Below are positions 33,581 through 46,383 of a DNA stretch of 64,000 nt, in pieces. The translations under genes were made by a program, and so were the position numbers. Within the stretch, counting starts at the first letter, position 1, and the number at the start of each line of letters is the position of its first letter. Under the pieces are notes generated by a model. That model was not told the DNA's origin and ran no database searches. It saw only the letters and a list, made by a program, of their open reading frames with translations. The DNA comes from Papaver somniferum (lineage: Eukaryota; Streptophyta; Magnoliopsida; Ranunculales; Papaveraceae): the NCBI RefSeq assembly GCF_003573695.1, contig NC_039359.1, positions 189,184,813-189,248,812 on the forward strand. The letters run 5' to 3'.

Positions 33581-34857
33581 TGTTTGTGAGTGAAAACTGT
33601 TTCTTCCGGTTTTGGTAATTTCGTGTGTGTGGATGAGACACGAGTTTAGACTCTAAACAATGCACTGCACGGGAGTACTTTTGATACGAGAGATCAATCT
33701 GTACAATACTGGCCTAAACCAAGAAATGGCCGTTACAGGCTTACTTCGGTCACAAAGTGAAGGAAAAGGGTTGGTCTTAGGGAGGGAAGCGAAGAAATTT
33801 TTGAAACCAGAATCGTTGATTCTGGAAGTGTGGTGGTTTTGTGACTTGTATCAGAAAGTAGAAATGGCTATCTAAATGAAAAGCTACCAGGTGATTTCTG
33901 GATGTTGTATTGTTCTCATAACCAAAACTTGTTGTCTAGTGGAAATAGGTGAGACCTATTTATACAAGTCACAATAAAACGTACCCTGGTCTCGTAGGAA
34001 GTGGAAACAATTGAGCGGTGGAAGAGTAACGTGTAACGTTGGGATTTATGTTTCCATAATGAGGGAGGTGAATCCACTCACGCGATTACTTCTTGCCATT
34101 ACTAACCGCCCCTCTTTATGACACTTCCTTGTAACAGGCGTACTGCACGTCGCACGCTAAAAACCGCTTGACCAATACCCTGATGAGCATCCCCCAGTTT
34201 GTGCATGTTTGATGTCTCGAGTGTTTTCGTGGGAAACATGTAGCATTTTGCTATGTGTAGAAAGTTAAAAGCGAGAGGCCTGTCATAGGAAAATAACATG
34301 TGATGTTATTAGGCTTGTCTTGGATAGTCGCATGAAACTTGCCGCGAGCCTACCAGATCGGTGGAAAACTTGGATGGCTGAGATTGCTTCTCAGGAGGAA
34401 GGATAGTCGTTGATTATGGCTACCTTATTTAGGTGCCTGATAATGGCGCAATGGCACCTTTGGTGCATGTCAGCGGCGTTGCAGCATGGCTGGCATGGCT
34501 CGTACATGCCAGTGGCACGGTGGTGCAAGTGGCGCCTGTCGTAGACATGACCACTAAATTTATGCGGAAGGTCGCCTAAAATTTGCCACAAGTCTGTCAG
34601 TTCGGTTGCAAACTTGGATGGCCGAGATTGCATCTCATGAGGAAGGGTAGCCGTTGATTATGGTTACCTTCTGCCGACGCCTGCTAATGATGCAGTGGCG
34701 CCTTTAGTGCGTGCCAGCGGCGTTGCAGCATGGCTGGCATGGCTCGTGCATGCCAGTGGCACGGTGGTGTAGGTGGCGCCTGGCGTAGCCATGGCTACTA
34801 GATTTAGGAGGCTGGTCGCCTAAAAGTTGCCACAAGTCTGTCAGTTCGGTGGCAAAC
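33581..34857 (-). repeat. Tat-inner 5' LTR, first part (up to element X)
   Basis: Homologous to 26931 onward. Minus TATA at 33955-33964. The part 34400-34857 holds two copies of a roughly 280-bp repeat (CGTTGATTATGG..., GGCGTTGCAGCATGGCTGGC) that is single in the 3' LTR. Confidence 0.85.
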
Positions 34858-36573
34858 TGATAGACACATTTTTGTGTCTAAGTTGTCCTCAATTTTCTGT
34901 ATTGTTGGTACTCGATTTCGTACTTATTATGGTGTTTTATGTGTTTGTAGGTGTTTTGGGGAAATAAACATTTTTGGAAAATTCGGCTCAAAAAGTTGCT
35001 CGGGGCACTCTCGGAGGACATTTGCTATACGGACTCCCATATTGGATAAGGGGAACACCAGATGATAAGGGGCAACCCAAGGGCGCCAACTGCTAAGCAC
35101 ACCCCATCTCTGGTTAGGAAGTCCTTTGTTCATCGTTCAAATTCGGTTGGATTCTGGCGGGAAAATTTACTTCTTCAGCTGCGTGAATTCTGGTTTGGAT
35201 TTTCACGATATTCTCGTAGGTTTTTACGTGGACTTTCAATAGGATTGAGCTGTCATGACGAAACGGGATCGGTAATTGCTTTGGCTGCGATAAAATATGA
35301 GTCTTCAATCGGTTCTCGTCAAATTAGGGAGGATATATTCTCGGTTTGATTTTCTTATATTTGGATGATACGTATTGCATGGGAGAATACTCTCATCTTT
35401 GCTCAACAGATTCGACTCTATCAAGCCAAGATAAACAAGGAAATCCATCTCAGAAGACACCTTTGATAAAAAAGAAAAGGAAGAACGTGGAGAGAAAAAC
35501 AGGGCAGTCATATGCGGTGGCTTTATTCTCGGATTTTTGGCTATTCTTGGAGCAATGCGCGAGTCTACAGAGTTGTCACTTATTCTGGGATGTGTTTTAG
35601 TTAATTTGGAGTGTGTCACTTGAAGACTTTCGCGAGCATAGACATGAAATAGGAGAAAAATCCCGTATCTTGCATGAAAGTAAAGGAAAATATGTTTGAT
35701 TGATTGCCGAAATTACGAGGAGTTATTCTTGGTGCTGCGAAGTACAAAAGGGCTTTACGAGAGTCATAGAAGGGGACGGAGTGATAGGGGAGCGAACAGA
35801 GGGTTTGGGAAGGATTTGGAACATCACAAAAGCGAAACACGATCACCAGAGAAACCTGTTGTTGCTGCTTCCATTGAAGAACACGAAGAACATAGACCCA
35901 CAGAAGCAGTCGTTTTTGCTACAGTATTTGCGACTGTTCGGCGACAGTCTTAGAGCTACAATAACAGTGACACATCCTCTGTATCGTTCTTTGGTTTGCA
36001 ACAATTATAAGCGTTGCAAACCCGATTTTGAATTATTTCTCCCTTTTCATCATTTGTAAACACCATTTGAGCAATGAAATCAACTTTTGAGCGTGTTTCC
36101 AACATGATAATGAGCTAAATCTCCCACAACCAAGGCAATGAGGAAGCTATTTACGCATGAATAATTGGTAACTATTTTATTTTCTCTAATTTATAATTTA
36201 TAATTCACTCAATCACTGTTTTTGCAGAGTTTTAAATTGTCTGCATAATTTTCTTAATTAGTTGTGATTCAATCTGATAGGTTATACTTTGTTTAGTCAA
36301 TTGATAATCTATGCCTATGGAATACAATTGATATTTGAGAATTTTCCTGATTATTTGTGAATTAAGAAACAAAGGGACTTAAAAGATAATTAGAGTTTTG
36401 GATTATTTGCCATAATTTATTCATGTGTGATAGTGGAATCAGTGTCTTGTTAATTATTCCTTATAATATTGAATTAAGTTTTTTTTGTTTTTAAATTTCA
36501 TTAAATCTAAAATCTTTTGCTTTCACAAGTCTCAACGAACCTATTACTACTACAACAACTTGAAATCACACCA
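34858..36573 (+). repeat. Element X 5' LTR
   Basis: 1716 bp. The first 437 bp also occur at 40405-40841 with few differences. Short frames inside it on both strands are not supported as genes. Confidence 0.85.
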
Positions 36574-37037
36574 ATTTTTGGCGCCGCCGACGCGGATTTG
36601 TTTATAGATTTGTTTTTATTTGTTATTTTTTACGCGTTTTGGTATTTTTGTTTTCTTTCAGATTTGGAGCTAAGCTAAAGGAAAAGAGAAAGTGCTGAAA
36701 AGAAAGGAAAAGCCCAAAAAAAAAAAGAAAAAAGAAATCCAAAAGGAGTGAAGAAGAAGATTTTCTAAATAATTTTATTTTTTATTTTTTTAGAAACTGT
36801 AATTAAGGTTTTTATTTTTGTAATATTTTATTTTTGGACATTTTTTCTTCTTCTTTTCTTTTGGACATTGAACATTGGACTTTATTTTTAAAACCCTACG
36901 GAAGGGTAGTTTTAAATAAACTGTTTGCAGAGAAGGACGGCGATTACGATATCGCCTCGGCCCCTCGGGTTCGTACATGACATAGGAGTCGTGGCCGGAG
37001 TCCAATTCAACGGTTCATCCCCCGTCTGGAACGGGAG

Positions 37038-37611
37038 GTAAGAATTCTAAACACCCGTGAATCCCCTGTCAGCGGGTTTACTGGATGATTTTGTATGCAT
37101 ATATGTTGAGGACCTGAAATAGGATTTAATTTTCTAGTAAAGGGAAAGGCCTGGTCAAATCAAGATAAGGACTCGGATTTCATCACCGTTTTCTTCTTGC
37201 CCGCCTTAGGAACACGTAACCTACGCGAACCTAAGCCTTAAAATTTGGACTAGAACGAGACCAATAGGGTAACAAGCTTATTAGGAAAGTCGTTCGGAAA
37301 ATATTGGTTACTCTTTTGAGCATACTTTGAAGTTCATGATGGTTTCTGTGAGTTGAATACGCCGCCTTGTAACGCCGGTGAGGACTTGGGTATCAAAGCT
37401 CCACTGAGCTTCCCTCGTCTTTATTCAACTTACTTTAACTCGGATTGATTCCAGAGAGGTTTGCTCAGATTGTAACGAATTCCTTTTCGAAAGAATAAAT
37501 TCTGGTCTAGAAACAATCTAAGGGATCCATCATGCTTTTTGTTTGCTAGATAAAATAGGCTTGTTGTGGTCGAGTCAGCCTTCTCTGTGTTTGTTTAGAA
37601 TTCCCTTGCAG
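37038..37611 (+). other. Possible leader intron of element X
   Basis: ACGGGAG/GTAAGA donor at 37038 and TTCCCTTGCAG acceptor ending at 37611, five bases before the ATG of the ORF. A 574-bp intron without a conserved ORF, inferred from splice motifs only. Confidence 0.45.
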
Positions 37612-37616
37612 TTAGG

Positions 37617-39289
37617 ATGTCGAACTGGTATAGCCAATACAATGATTATTCGACTGAGCAACATGAACATTATTCTTTTTATGACCATAGTGTGAATAGT
37701 GGTTGGGAACACCAAACTTTTGAAGGTTATGGCTCATACCATGATGAGACCAATTACTATTCACATGAATACCGGTCATACGAGCAAAATTTCTATAATT
37801 CCTCTTCTCTAGATGAGGCACGTAAGATACTTGAGTCAACGCGTAAGTTACATGAGTCGACACATAAGTCAACGGGCACATATAATTTAGTTATAGACGA
37901 AAGAACTGTAACAATGAGTGAACCTTCTTTAGAAGATTACCTCAGGAAGTTAGCTGAGTCAACATGTAAGTTAACTGAGTCAACACGTGAGTTTGCTGAG
38001 TCAACGCGTAGGCTTGAGTTAGAGACGGAAGAAAGAATTGCTCGAATTACACTGAATTGCCAATACATTGCTTCAAAAATCAACCTTGAAAGTGAGGAAA
38101 TTTTTTATTTACATAATCAAGATGACAAGGATAGAATTGGAAGCAATACTTTAGATGAGGTTCAATCATTTTCATGTTATTATGATTATGATGAGGATAG
38201 TGCTGATGAAGAATCTGAAATATTTAGGCATAGTGATCAGGAATTTGTTACTCCAATTGAGCTTGATAATGATAATGATATTTCTGGTTCAAATCCAGAT
38301 AATTTTAATTATTATCCACCTATTCAAAAGGACGGGGATTTGACTAGAGATAATACCGTTTTAGACGAAGTTGTACTTCCTTTTGATTACGAAGCCAATG
38401 ATGGTTTAGAGGAACGAGTTTATTTTGAGTCTAGTGATTTAGAAACAACAGTCTTAGACAAAGAAAGTGAAGTCGTAAAAATGAGTGAAGATGCACCTGA
38501 TTACAACTTAGAAGAATCAATTGACCATTTTCAGGAATCTAATGATTTAAGAATTAGGGAAATTGTGACTAGTCTACCTAGAGACACTGAAAACTCTAAA
38601 TTTGGGGGTGATTATAACTTTCATGATGCGTTACCTTTAACTCTTAAGTTCCCTTGTATAGGACTTGACATTTGTGCTTCAACCATCTTACAAGATTATC
38701 TTCATACACTTTTTCCTGAACCTAGTTGTGTCCATAAGAGAGCTCAGTTGTTAGAAACCCATCCTCTGGTTGATGTGTTTAACCAGGCTATGATACCAAG
38801 ATTGACTTTGTTTTCCCACCAAAAACTTTTCTTCCAATTGTGGGAACATATGATTTTCAGATGTGTCGGTTATTAAGTTTTGAGACTAAACCTAATTACT
38901 TTAGGAAAATAGGGCCGACACATTTTCTTAAGGAAGACCACCTCTTTCATTATGGTCAGCTGTGTGAGTTAAATCTGATTGACTCAGAGGATCCCCAATT
39001 ATTCAGGATTTTGTTATGCGCTTCTAAGTTCTTAGTTGAGTATTTCCAGACTCTTCAGCCTGATCTTCAGAATACCTTTGAGGAAATCCAATCGATGAAA
39101 TATTTTTATTTAGACCCTTTTATAGAGCCTGAACCTGAACCTGAACCACAACTAGATGTAGTTGTATTAAACAAGGGTATGTTCGATGTCTTCTTGGATT
39201 GTTGTAGTTTCCTCTTCTTGTGTTTAGCATTTTTTGATCCAGATAACCCACAGTTATTCCGGCTACTGCTTTATGATTATATGAGGTGA
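37617..39289 (+). pseudogene. Element X ORF: Tyr-rich, coiled-coil, acidic protein of unknown family (one frameshift)
   Basis: From the ATG at 37617 a frame of 419 codons runs to 38876; the continuation is in another frame to 39289. The switch lies near 38785-38800, since the second frame reads YDTKIDFVFPPKTFLPIVG where the first becomes unlike it. Total about 557 codons. The N-terminal 60 residues are rich in Tyr, His and Asn. Residues about 65-150 carry repeated ESTRKL/ESTREFAESTRRLE units that would form a coiled coil. The middle is acidic. The end contains FRILLCASKFLVEYF, a short EPEPEPEP run, a hydrophobic segment and DNPQLFRLLL. The last parts match the array ORF (RASKVLLDYF, DPQIFRLLIF). 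No gag zinc knuckle or enzyme motif was seen; the function is unknown. Confidence 0.7.
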
Positions 39290-40404
39290 TTAATTCCTTC
39301 CGATGTCTGGCTGAAGACTTTAAACTTAACACTTCTTGGGAGGTCACCGAATCTCATGCAACACGATAATATCCTTCCTTAACTCTTTTGCTTCGAGTGG
39401 TAACAGTTTCTCCTTGTTCATGCTTTTAATTTTATCTTTAGAACATTGAGGACAATGTTAGATTTAAGTTTGGGGGTATGGGAGAAACTTTTTAGTTGCA
39501 ATAAATAAACTCCAAAGCCTAGAAATTTATGTTTATTAAGGATGGCACTAACAATCTAAGTGGATGGGAACATCTTGGTTGTAAGAGTTGAGGAACCAAT
39601 CTGATTAGATGGAATCATCTAAAGAGTCTATTGATAAAAGCACAGAGCTCAGGTGTTAGAATCAACAAAAAAAAACATGGTAGTTTCGTCATATCTTGTT
39701 GAATCATAATCCTTCTGTTTTTATTTTCTTTAAGTGATTTGGTGGGGCACACAATTCAAGTTGTTACCATTGCTAGGGTGAAATAGAATGATTGAGATAC
39801 CACAAAAAAAAGAGACCTGACCATCAGACCTACCGGAAGAAATTCAATAAAGTCGACCACTGGTGCTCTTGTATATGCCAGTTGTGTCGACCTAGAGTTA
39901 GGTTTATCGACTACTGGTCCCCTTGTATATGCCACTTGTGTTGATATTAGTCAGACCGGTATCTCAGTTCATTAGGATAGGTTCATCTTGGCAGAGGCCT
40001 TCAGACAGATATAGGAAACACCGTTCACTACCATCTATTTTTCTCTTTATCCATCTTCTTAATCTTTCCATGTGATTGGTTGACTCCGGTTATGATGTAC
40101 AGAAAAAATCTGAGTAGAGCTCTGTAACTTATGTGAATTTTAGTATGCTTGAGTGCAAACTTGTGTACAACAATTGGAATTTCGCATCAGGGTGCTTCCT
40201 CCTGTAGTCAATGAGAGTATGCCAACCAAGGAGATTCTTTAGTGCCTTCCAAGGTTTTGCGTAGATAGCTAGGGTCTGGAGTATAAGGTTTTGTGGGTAC
40301 ACCTCTGGTAAACCCTCCCGAGTTTATAACTCGGTCACTAGGGCCACCTAGTTTTCTATATTAGTTTTGCTCGAGGACTAGAAAATAATAAGTTTTGGGG
40401 TATT
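39290..40404 (+). other. Element X 3' untranslated region
   Basis: GAGGACAATGTTAGATTTAAG at about 39448 is the counterpart of the array sequence GAGGACAATGTAATGTTTAAG. At about 39853-39955 lie two copies of a roughly 65-bp unit (TCGACCACTGGTGCTCTTGT, ATATGCCAGTTGTGTCGACC), in the position held by the 22-bp repeats in the array. The AAGTTTTGGGGTATT tract precedes the LTR at 40391-40404. Confidence 0.6.
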
Positions 40405-40841
40405 TGATAGACACATTTTTGGGTCTAAGTTGTCCTCAATTTTCTGTATTGTTGGTACTCGACTTCGTACTTATTATGGTGTTTTATGTGTTTGTAGGTG
40501 TTTTGGGGAAATAAACATTTTTTGAAAATTCGGCTCGAAAAGTTGCTCGGGGCACTCTCGGAGGACATTTGCTATACGGACTCTCATTTTAGATAAGGGG
40601 AACACTATCTGATAAGGGGCACCCCAGGGCGCCAACTGCTAAGCACACCCCATCTCTAGTTAGGGGAGTCCTTTGTTCATCGTTCAAATCCGGTTGGATT
40701 CTGGCGGGAAAATTTACTTCTTCAGCTGCGTGAATTCTGGTTTGGATTTTCACGATATTCTCGTAGGTTTTTACGTGGACTTTCAATAGGATTGAGCTGT
40801 CATGAAGAAACGGGATCGGTAATTACTTTGGATGCAATAAA
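40405..40841 (+). repeat. Element X 3' LTR, truncated
   Basis: Matches 34858-35295, then ends at ...GCAATAAA. The junction carries a 14-bp filler (40842-40855) before Tat-inner LTR sequence resumes. Confidence 0.85.
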
Positions 40842-40855
40842 ATTGAGCTGTCATG

Positions 40856-41542
40856 GTGACCACTTGACGAAATTTCCACCTCTTTCAGTGTTGCGGCAGG
40901 TTTAGAGAAACCTGATTGGTCGATAAAAGGAGGGGTAGTCCAAGCACGGGCTTGGCCACCTTTTGGTGTGCGTGGCAGGTTTAATGCGACCTGATTGGTC
41001 GATGGGAAATAGGGCCGGAAAGTTTGGGCCCAGCCACAACTCATTGGAACTGTGGCAGGCTTAAAACGACCTGATTGGTAGACGAGGAATAAGGGTCGGT
41101 TGGGTAGTATGGGGTGTGTCCAAGTGGTGCACGCTTTCCTCGTTGTTGCTCCTACTCCACGGCTTTATTTGCTTTCTGACTGAGTATTTCTTGCAATGGC
41201 CTTAACATTGGTACTTGGAGATCCGTGCTACTCTGCTGCGAGTGAACACAAATCCGTCATCCATACCGATATTAAGGGTCTGCCGGGGAACATATCACAG
41301 GAAAAGTACTCAGTGAATCTTATATTAATAAGTAATATGGGCAAGGCGTCGAAATTTACAGAGCATCTGGGATTGTTGCTACATTCGCCAGTCTGGATAA
41401 ATTTCATGTAAATATATTGAACGACTCAATAAATGTGTCAGTGGAGAGGTTGACACTCGTGGCTTTATTTCCTCGCAGAGTGATGTCACATCAGATGCAA
41501 GGATTTACAATTTTAACTCTAAGCTAAAAACCACCATCAACA
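40856..41542 (-). repeat. Tat-inner 5' LTR, second part
   Basis: Equivalent to 28380-29066 of the 3' LTR. About 480 bp corresponding to 27895-28378 are missing, lost together with most of the X 3' LTR. It ends CACCATCAACA at 41542, followed by target duplication CCACT. Confidence 0.85.
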
Positions 41543-43764
41543 CCACTATGAGGGGAAGACTGGGTGATTTCGTCCCACTACTTCTCTATCATCACTAACT
41601 GCCCGCCTTTCCTGACACTTTCTTGTAATGGTCGTCTTGCACGCCGCACGTTGTAGACCGCAAGACCAATACCCTGATGAACATCCCCCAGTTTGTGACA
41701 TGTTTTATGTCTCGAGTATTTTCGTGGAAAACATGAAGCAAGTTGCTGAGTGGGTCTTGCTTGCAAGACCTACTTATTCTTACCAATCACGCACAAGCTA
41801 GGTGGCGGGTAGTCTTATGTGATGAGTCAAGTCATGAGACTTGCCGCAAATAATAGCATGTAACGCTATTAGGTTAAATAACTAAGTTATTTGTGAACCC
41901 CATATTTATGAAATATCGTATGTATCTGATGCATGTAAAGCATCGTTTTTAAGTAAGCAGCTCAATATAATCGATGCATGTGACGCATCATTGTATTGAG
42001 CCTTTCTTGGTTGGTCGCGGAAACTAGTGTCTTAAAAGGAGCATGACCGACCATTTTCAGGAAGCTTCTGGGAGCTATTTATGCATGCCAAAGGTAGGTC
42101 GGTCGGTCCCTATAGGAGAGTGATGGCTGGCAGCCGTTTTGACATCCTATTGGTCGGTCCAAGTTAAATCTAGACCGGTTAAATTGGCTAGCCAAATTGG
42201 ATGGTTGAGATGATTTGCGACAGTTATTGGTTGCCGCTAATTTATTTAAGACTTCTACAAGAACTGCGGCCAGCCATCTTTGGGCGATTGTTTAGGAGCC
42301 ATATGGGCAGGTCTTGGCTTGACCGATTGTTCCTTATGGAAGAAGGGTGGCCAGTGATCATGGCCACATCTTGTTGAACTCCTAGAGTAGGAGTTTGGCC
42401 GGCCGATTCGTCTAGCGAAGTTGGGCGGCGGTCGAGATGATTTGCGGCAGTTAATGGCTGCCAGTGATTTAATTTAGGTTTTAAAAGCCGTGTGGCCAAC
42501 CATTTTGGGCCAATGGTTTTTGGTGTTGACGGCATGTTGTGGATCATTCGACCAGCCAAGGATATAGTCCGGCCACTAATGACTGTATCTGTGCCTTGTC
42601 CATTGATCGGAATTGAATCTAGGCTGGTCAATTCAGCTGGCGAAGTTGGACAGCCGAGATCGTTTTGCGGCAGTAATGTAACGTTGCTTAATAGAAATTA
42701 GGGTTTTGTAAGTCGCGCGGCCAACTAGATTTCGGTAATCATTTAGTGGCTTTGTTGGCGAGTTGGAAGAATTCTGATTGGCCAAGGCGTTAGTGCGCCC
42801 GCCGATGTGCATGGTGGTGCTTGTACGACTGTGGTAAGATGTGTCTAGACTTGATAAATCGAGTGGAAAAAACGTATTGTCGTGATCGTTTTAGACTGAC
42901 ATGGATAGCTTATATTAAATTCCTTAAGGAATTAGGTGTGACGACCAGCCAACTTCCAACTTTATTTAAAAGTGGGTGTGGTGCATTTAAAGGGATCTGA
43001 TTGGTCGATGGGAAAGGGGCTGGAAAGCGGAAACATGGAGTGTGGCCGATCGGCCACGGGCGACGCTTGCTGGAGAAGATCGGCCTTACAAGTGGCATGA
43101 CCACACCTCCCTTTGATGTTGCTTTTACTTTCCGCGGTTCCGCTTGATTTCTTGTTTTATACTTTTGGTAGGATTTTGCTCCTATTAGTCCAAAGCGGAT
43201 TAATTTCCTAGCTTACCTAGGTTTGGTCTCGACCAATAGGGTTCGAATTTTTTGCAAATTAATTAGGTTAAAATTTGAATTTTGCAAAAAGAAAACCTAT
43301 TTTTTGCAAATTAATTAGGTCAAAATTTGAATTTTGTGAGCTGTCACAAAATTGGTCAAATTTGGTGAATTCTATATGTTGACACAAAATTCTTAATTTT
43401 ATTCTCAGAGAGCAGGCAACGCGTCTTCTGACTGAGTACTTTCATGCAGACCTTAATCTTGATACTTCAGGAAATTCATGCTACTTAGTTGCGAGTGAAC
43501 ACTAATTTTCATGTCATATCGATATTAAGGGTTCATCCGGGGAACATAGCATAGGAAAAATACTCAATAAGCCATACATTAACGAATAATGCAGGCGAGA
43601 GATTAATAAAATTTATATACATATACTGAATTGCTCAATACACATGTAAGTAAAGAGGCCTAGGCACTCATTATTTTTAAATAACTCTATTTCTTTACAT
43701 AATGACAACACATTAAATACAGGGTTTCACAATTTTAACCCTGAACTAAAAACCACCATCAACA
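41543..43764 (-). repeat. Tat-old 3' LTR, right fragment
   Basis: Continues the LTR interrupted at 26930 and ends ACCACCATCAACA before the polypurine tract. It contains three diverged copies of a roughly 230-bp unit (about 42150-42710; GATGATTTGCG(A/G)CAGTTA, TGGCTGCC words) and an AAATTAATTAGG duplication near 43256-43330. Confidence 0.75.
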
Positions 43765-44041
43765 TTAAGTCCCTTGCTTAGTACGTAACAGTGACATTGT
43801 TGCTGGATAAGCACTAGATGGTAGATAAAATGAAATTATCAAGAGAAAAGAAATAGGAGTTACCAGGAGAGCTGTATTTGGCTTTCCGCAATGAGGCCGG
43901 AAGGCTAGTGGTCCTTGTACCAACGTGCTGCTAAACTGATCCACAGGGCGCAAATATGGCAGTCATGGGACCGCCCGGTCATCCTCATGCACGGACCGAG
44001 AAGAGATCCTTCTCCCACTTGGATTTGGAAAAATCCATGAA

Positions 44042-44048
44042 TATAAAA
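44042..44048 (+). promoter_or_regulatory. TATA box of the Tat-old antisense PMD gene
   Basis: GAATATAAAAAGGGAGCG, about 280 bp from the LTR, on the strand opposite to the element. Transcription would start near 44075 and run away from the LTR into the PMD gene. Tat2 has TATAAAAGGGAAG in the equivalent place on its minus strand. Confidence 0.6.
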
Positions 44049-44074
44049 AGGGAGCGACGCTCCTTTTTTTTTTT

Positions 44075-44350
44075 TTTGGTTTGATCCTCCTCAATAGTAA
44101 CTGGTGTTGTTGCCACCGTCTGCAGCCTCATCGCCGAGCCATCGGACATCAACGAGGTATGTACTTCCTGCTCGTTTTTTTTTTGTGAGTATGAATTCCA
44201 GTTGTACGTGTTCCCTCCATAGTTTTTTGGAATCCCATTCGATCCTGAGTGAATTTTCTTTTGCTGGTAGTGTTGGAGCGAGGATTAATAACATTGGTAG
44301 AGGTGATCAACGACAACAGGATCATAGTGAGGCCAATAGGATAATTTGAG
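44075..44350 (+). other. Non-coding exons 1 and 2 of the Tat-old PMD gene
   Basis: Exon 1 about 44075-44156, ending CAACGAG/GTATGT. Exon 2 44271-44350, from TTGCTGGTAG/ to TTTGAG/GTAAGT. The exon count and a start codon in exon 3 agree with the Tat2 antisense gene. The second intron was later hit by the Copia LTR at 44424. Confidence 0.5.
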
Positions 44351-46069
44351 GTAAGTGTTGCTGCCGTTTCTTCTCTTTTTTTTCGTAAAAACCTAGTTTT
44401 AGGTTTTCGGCCGCGGGCATAATTGAAAAAGTGGGGGTACAACAACCTCACCCAGTATTTTGCTAAACAATCTGTATGGACTAACTTCAGTATACTTTTA
44501 AGAGAATCAACTAGACAGTCAGACTCAATCTTAATAAAAAGTATATCAAAGAGTTATAGATCAATTTCTCGATTCAATCCTCACTCAAACAAATAGGAAT
44601 TTGCGAACCTGATGGAATACAAGATAAATCACTTGAATGGTACCAAAGACCAATGTTCAAGGATCAATCAATTTTAATCAACAAGCAAAGGTTGGATTTA
44701 CCAATTGATCGATACAACGCACAACCTGTGATATTTCAATTATATAACAAAATATAATACAGAAAAGAAATAACACAGATACCAGAAGTTTTGTTAACGA
44801 GGAAACCGCAAAAGCAGAAAAACCCCGGGACCTAGTCCAGATTGAACACACACTGTATTAAGCAGCTACAAACACTAGCCTACTATCAACTAACTTCGGT
44901 CTGGAATGTAGTTGAACCCCAATAAATCTCACATTAATCCAAGGTACAATTACGCTCCTTACGTCTATGATACCAGTAGGATACTACGCACGTGATTCCC
45001 TTAGCTGATCTCACCCACAACTAAGAGTTTCTACGACCCAAATTCGAAGACTTTAATAAACAAATCTGTATCACACAGAAAAGTCTGCAGTAATAGATAA
45101 ATTTGTCTCCCACAGAAATACCTACGAGTTTTGTCCCGTCTTTTGATAAATCAAGTTGAACATGAACCAATTGATATACCTGACTTATATTCCCGAAGAA
45201 AAGCCTAGAAATATCAATCACCTCACAATAATCTTAATCGACTAGCGAAACAAGATATTGCGGAATCACAAACGATGAAACGAAGATGTCCGTGACTACT
45301 TTTATATTTTTCATATCGGAGAAATTAATCTCAAGCCAATCTTACGATTGTACTCAATCACGATAGAAACAGCAAGATCAGATCACGTAAAATAGTTGGG
45401 TCTGGCTTCACAATCCCAATGAAGTGTTCAAGTCGTTAACCTACAGGGTCTCGATAGAAACCTAAGGTTAAAGGAGAATCGACTCTAGCTTATACAACTA
45501 GTATCACACAGGAGGTGTGGGAATTAGGTTTCTCAGTTTCTAGAGTTCTCCTTTATATAGTCTTCAAATCATGGTTTGCAATCAATGCTACCTTGGTAAC
45601 AAAGCATTCTATATTCACCGCTATATGAAAACCTGATTAGATTCAAGATAATATCTTTCAACCGTTAGATCGAACCTAGCTTGTTATACACAAATGAGAT
45701 GTAACTTCATTTAGGTTTGAGTAACAGTACCTAAACGTGTACACCTAGTTGGTTCAACAATAGTTAACCAATGGTTATCCATATGAGCACTTTCATATCA
45801 ACCTTATTCATCTTCACCACAACTAGTTCAAATGACTCAAGTGAACTAGTTATAGAGTTGTTCAATTGCTTAGATCTCACTGTAAATGGTGGATTTTCAA
45901 CAAAGGGTAAAACCATAAAATCATGATGCATGTTTCAGACACGGTATTCATACGAGCGACAATTCATATTTTACGAAGCCACGGTGAATATGCCTTTTAA
46001 AAATCCTCCACTAGATGAGCGTTCGATCCTTGGCATTTCATCGTGCCCTCTATGTAGAATAACATAATT

Positions 46070-46330
46070 GGGCGGTTCTCCGTAAGATTGACAGCAATAA
46101 CGCCTTCAGGACGTCGGTAACACTCATTGTTCCCTGACTACATGAGAGAGACCCCCCTCTACATATTAAAACGATTGGGCGGTTCTCCGTAAGATTGAGA
46201 GCAATAACGCCTTCAGGACGTCGGTAACACTCACTATTCCCTGACTATGTAGAGAGACGTGTATAGACCCAGGCGGTTCTCCGTAAGATTGAGAACAATA
46301 ACGTCTTCAGGACGTTGGCAACACTCGCTG
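46070..46330. repeat. Three ~100-bp repeats in Tat2 5' LTR
   Basis: Each unit reads GGGCGGTTCTCCGTAAGATT, then AACGCCTTCAGGACGTCGG, then TTCCCTGACTA(C/T)AT. Same trio at 57312-57590, and with a different middle (CCATACATAATTGTTTGTTG) at 16450-16770 in Tat1. Confidence 0.8.
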
Positions 46331-46383
46331 ATTCACTGACTTTGCACAAGAGATTAAATTCTACTGTGACATTCACCACTGAA

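Larger units (their letters stand above)
34858..40841 (+). mobile_element. Element X: non-autonomous LTR element related to the array, 3' LTR truncated
   Basis: 5' LTR 34858-36573 (TGATAGACAC ... TCACACCA), primer-binding site TTTTTGGCGCCGCCGACGCGG at about 36575, spliced-leader-like region, ORF 37617-39289, an AAGTTTGGGGGTATGGG purine-rich stretch at about 39467, a 3' untranslated region, and a 3' LTR starting at 40405 but cut after about 437 bp. It is inserted in the Tat-inner 5' LTR. The primer-binding site, ORF C-terminus and overall plan match the array at 1-10910, in opposite orientation. Confidence 0.85.
26931..41542 (-). mobile_element. Tat-inner: minus-strand non-autonomous Tat-like element in the Tat-old LTR
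   Basis: 3' LTR 26931-29066, internal 29067-33580, 5' LTR 33581-34857 plus about 40856-41542 (split by element X). Target duplication CCACT at 26926-26930 and 41543-41547 is perfect. The polypurine tract abuts the 3' LTR (minus AAGCAGGGGACTTAA), and a primer-binding site (minus ATTGGCGACCACAGCGGGAG) abuts the 5' LTR. The internal region holds a tandem array, a gag start, a protease remnant and scrambled antisense-promoter sequence. It has no reverse transcriptase or integrase. Confidence 0.9.

Noticed and set aside
35062..36059. Several ORFs in the element X 5' LTR
   Set aside because: They are short, overlap on both strands, and only partly recur in the truncated 3' LTR; no domain recognised.
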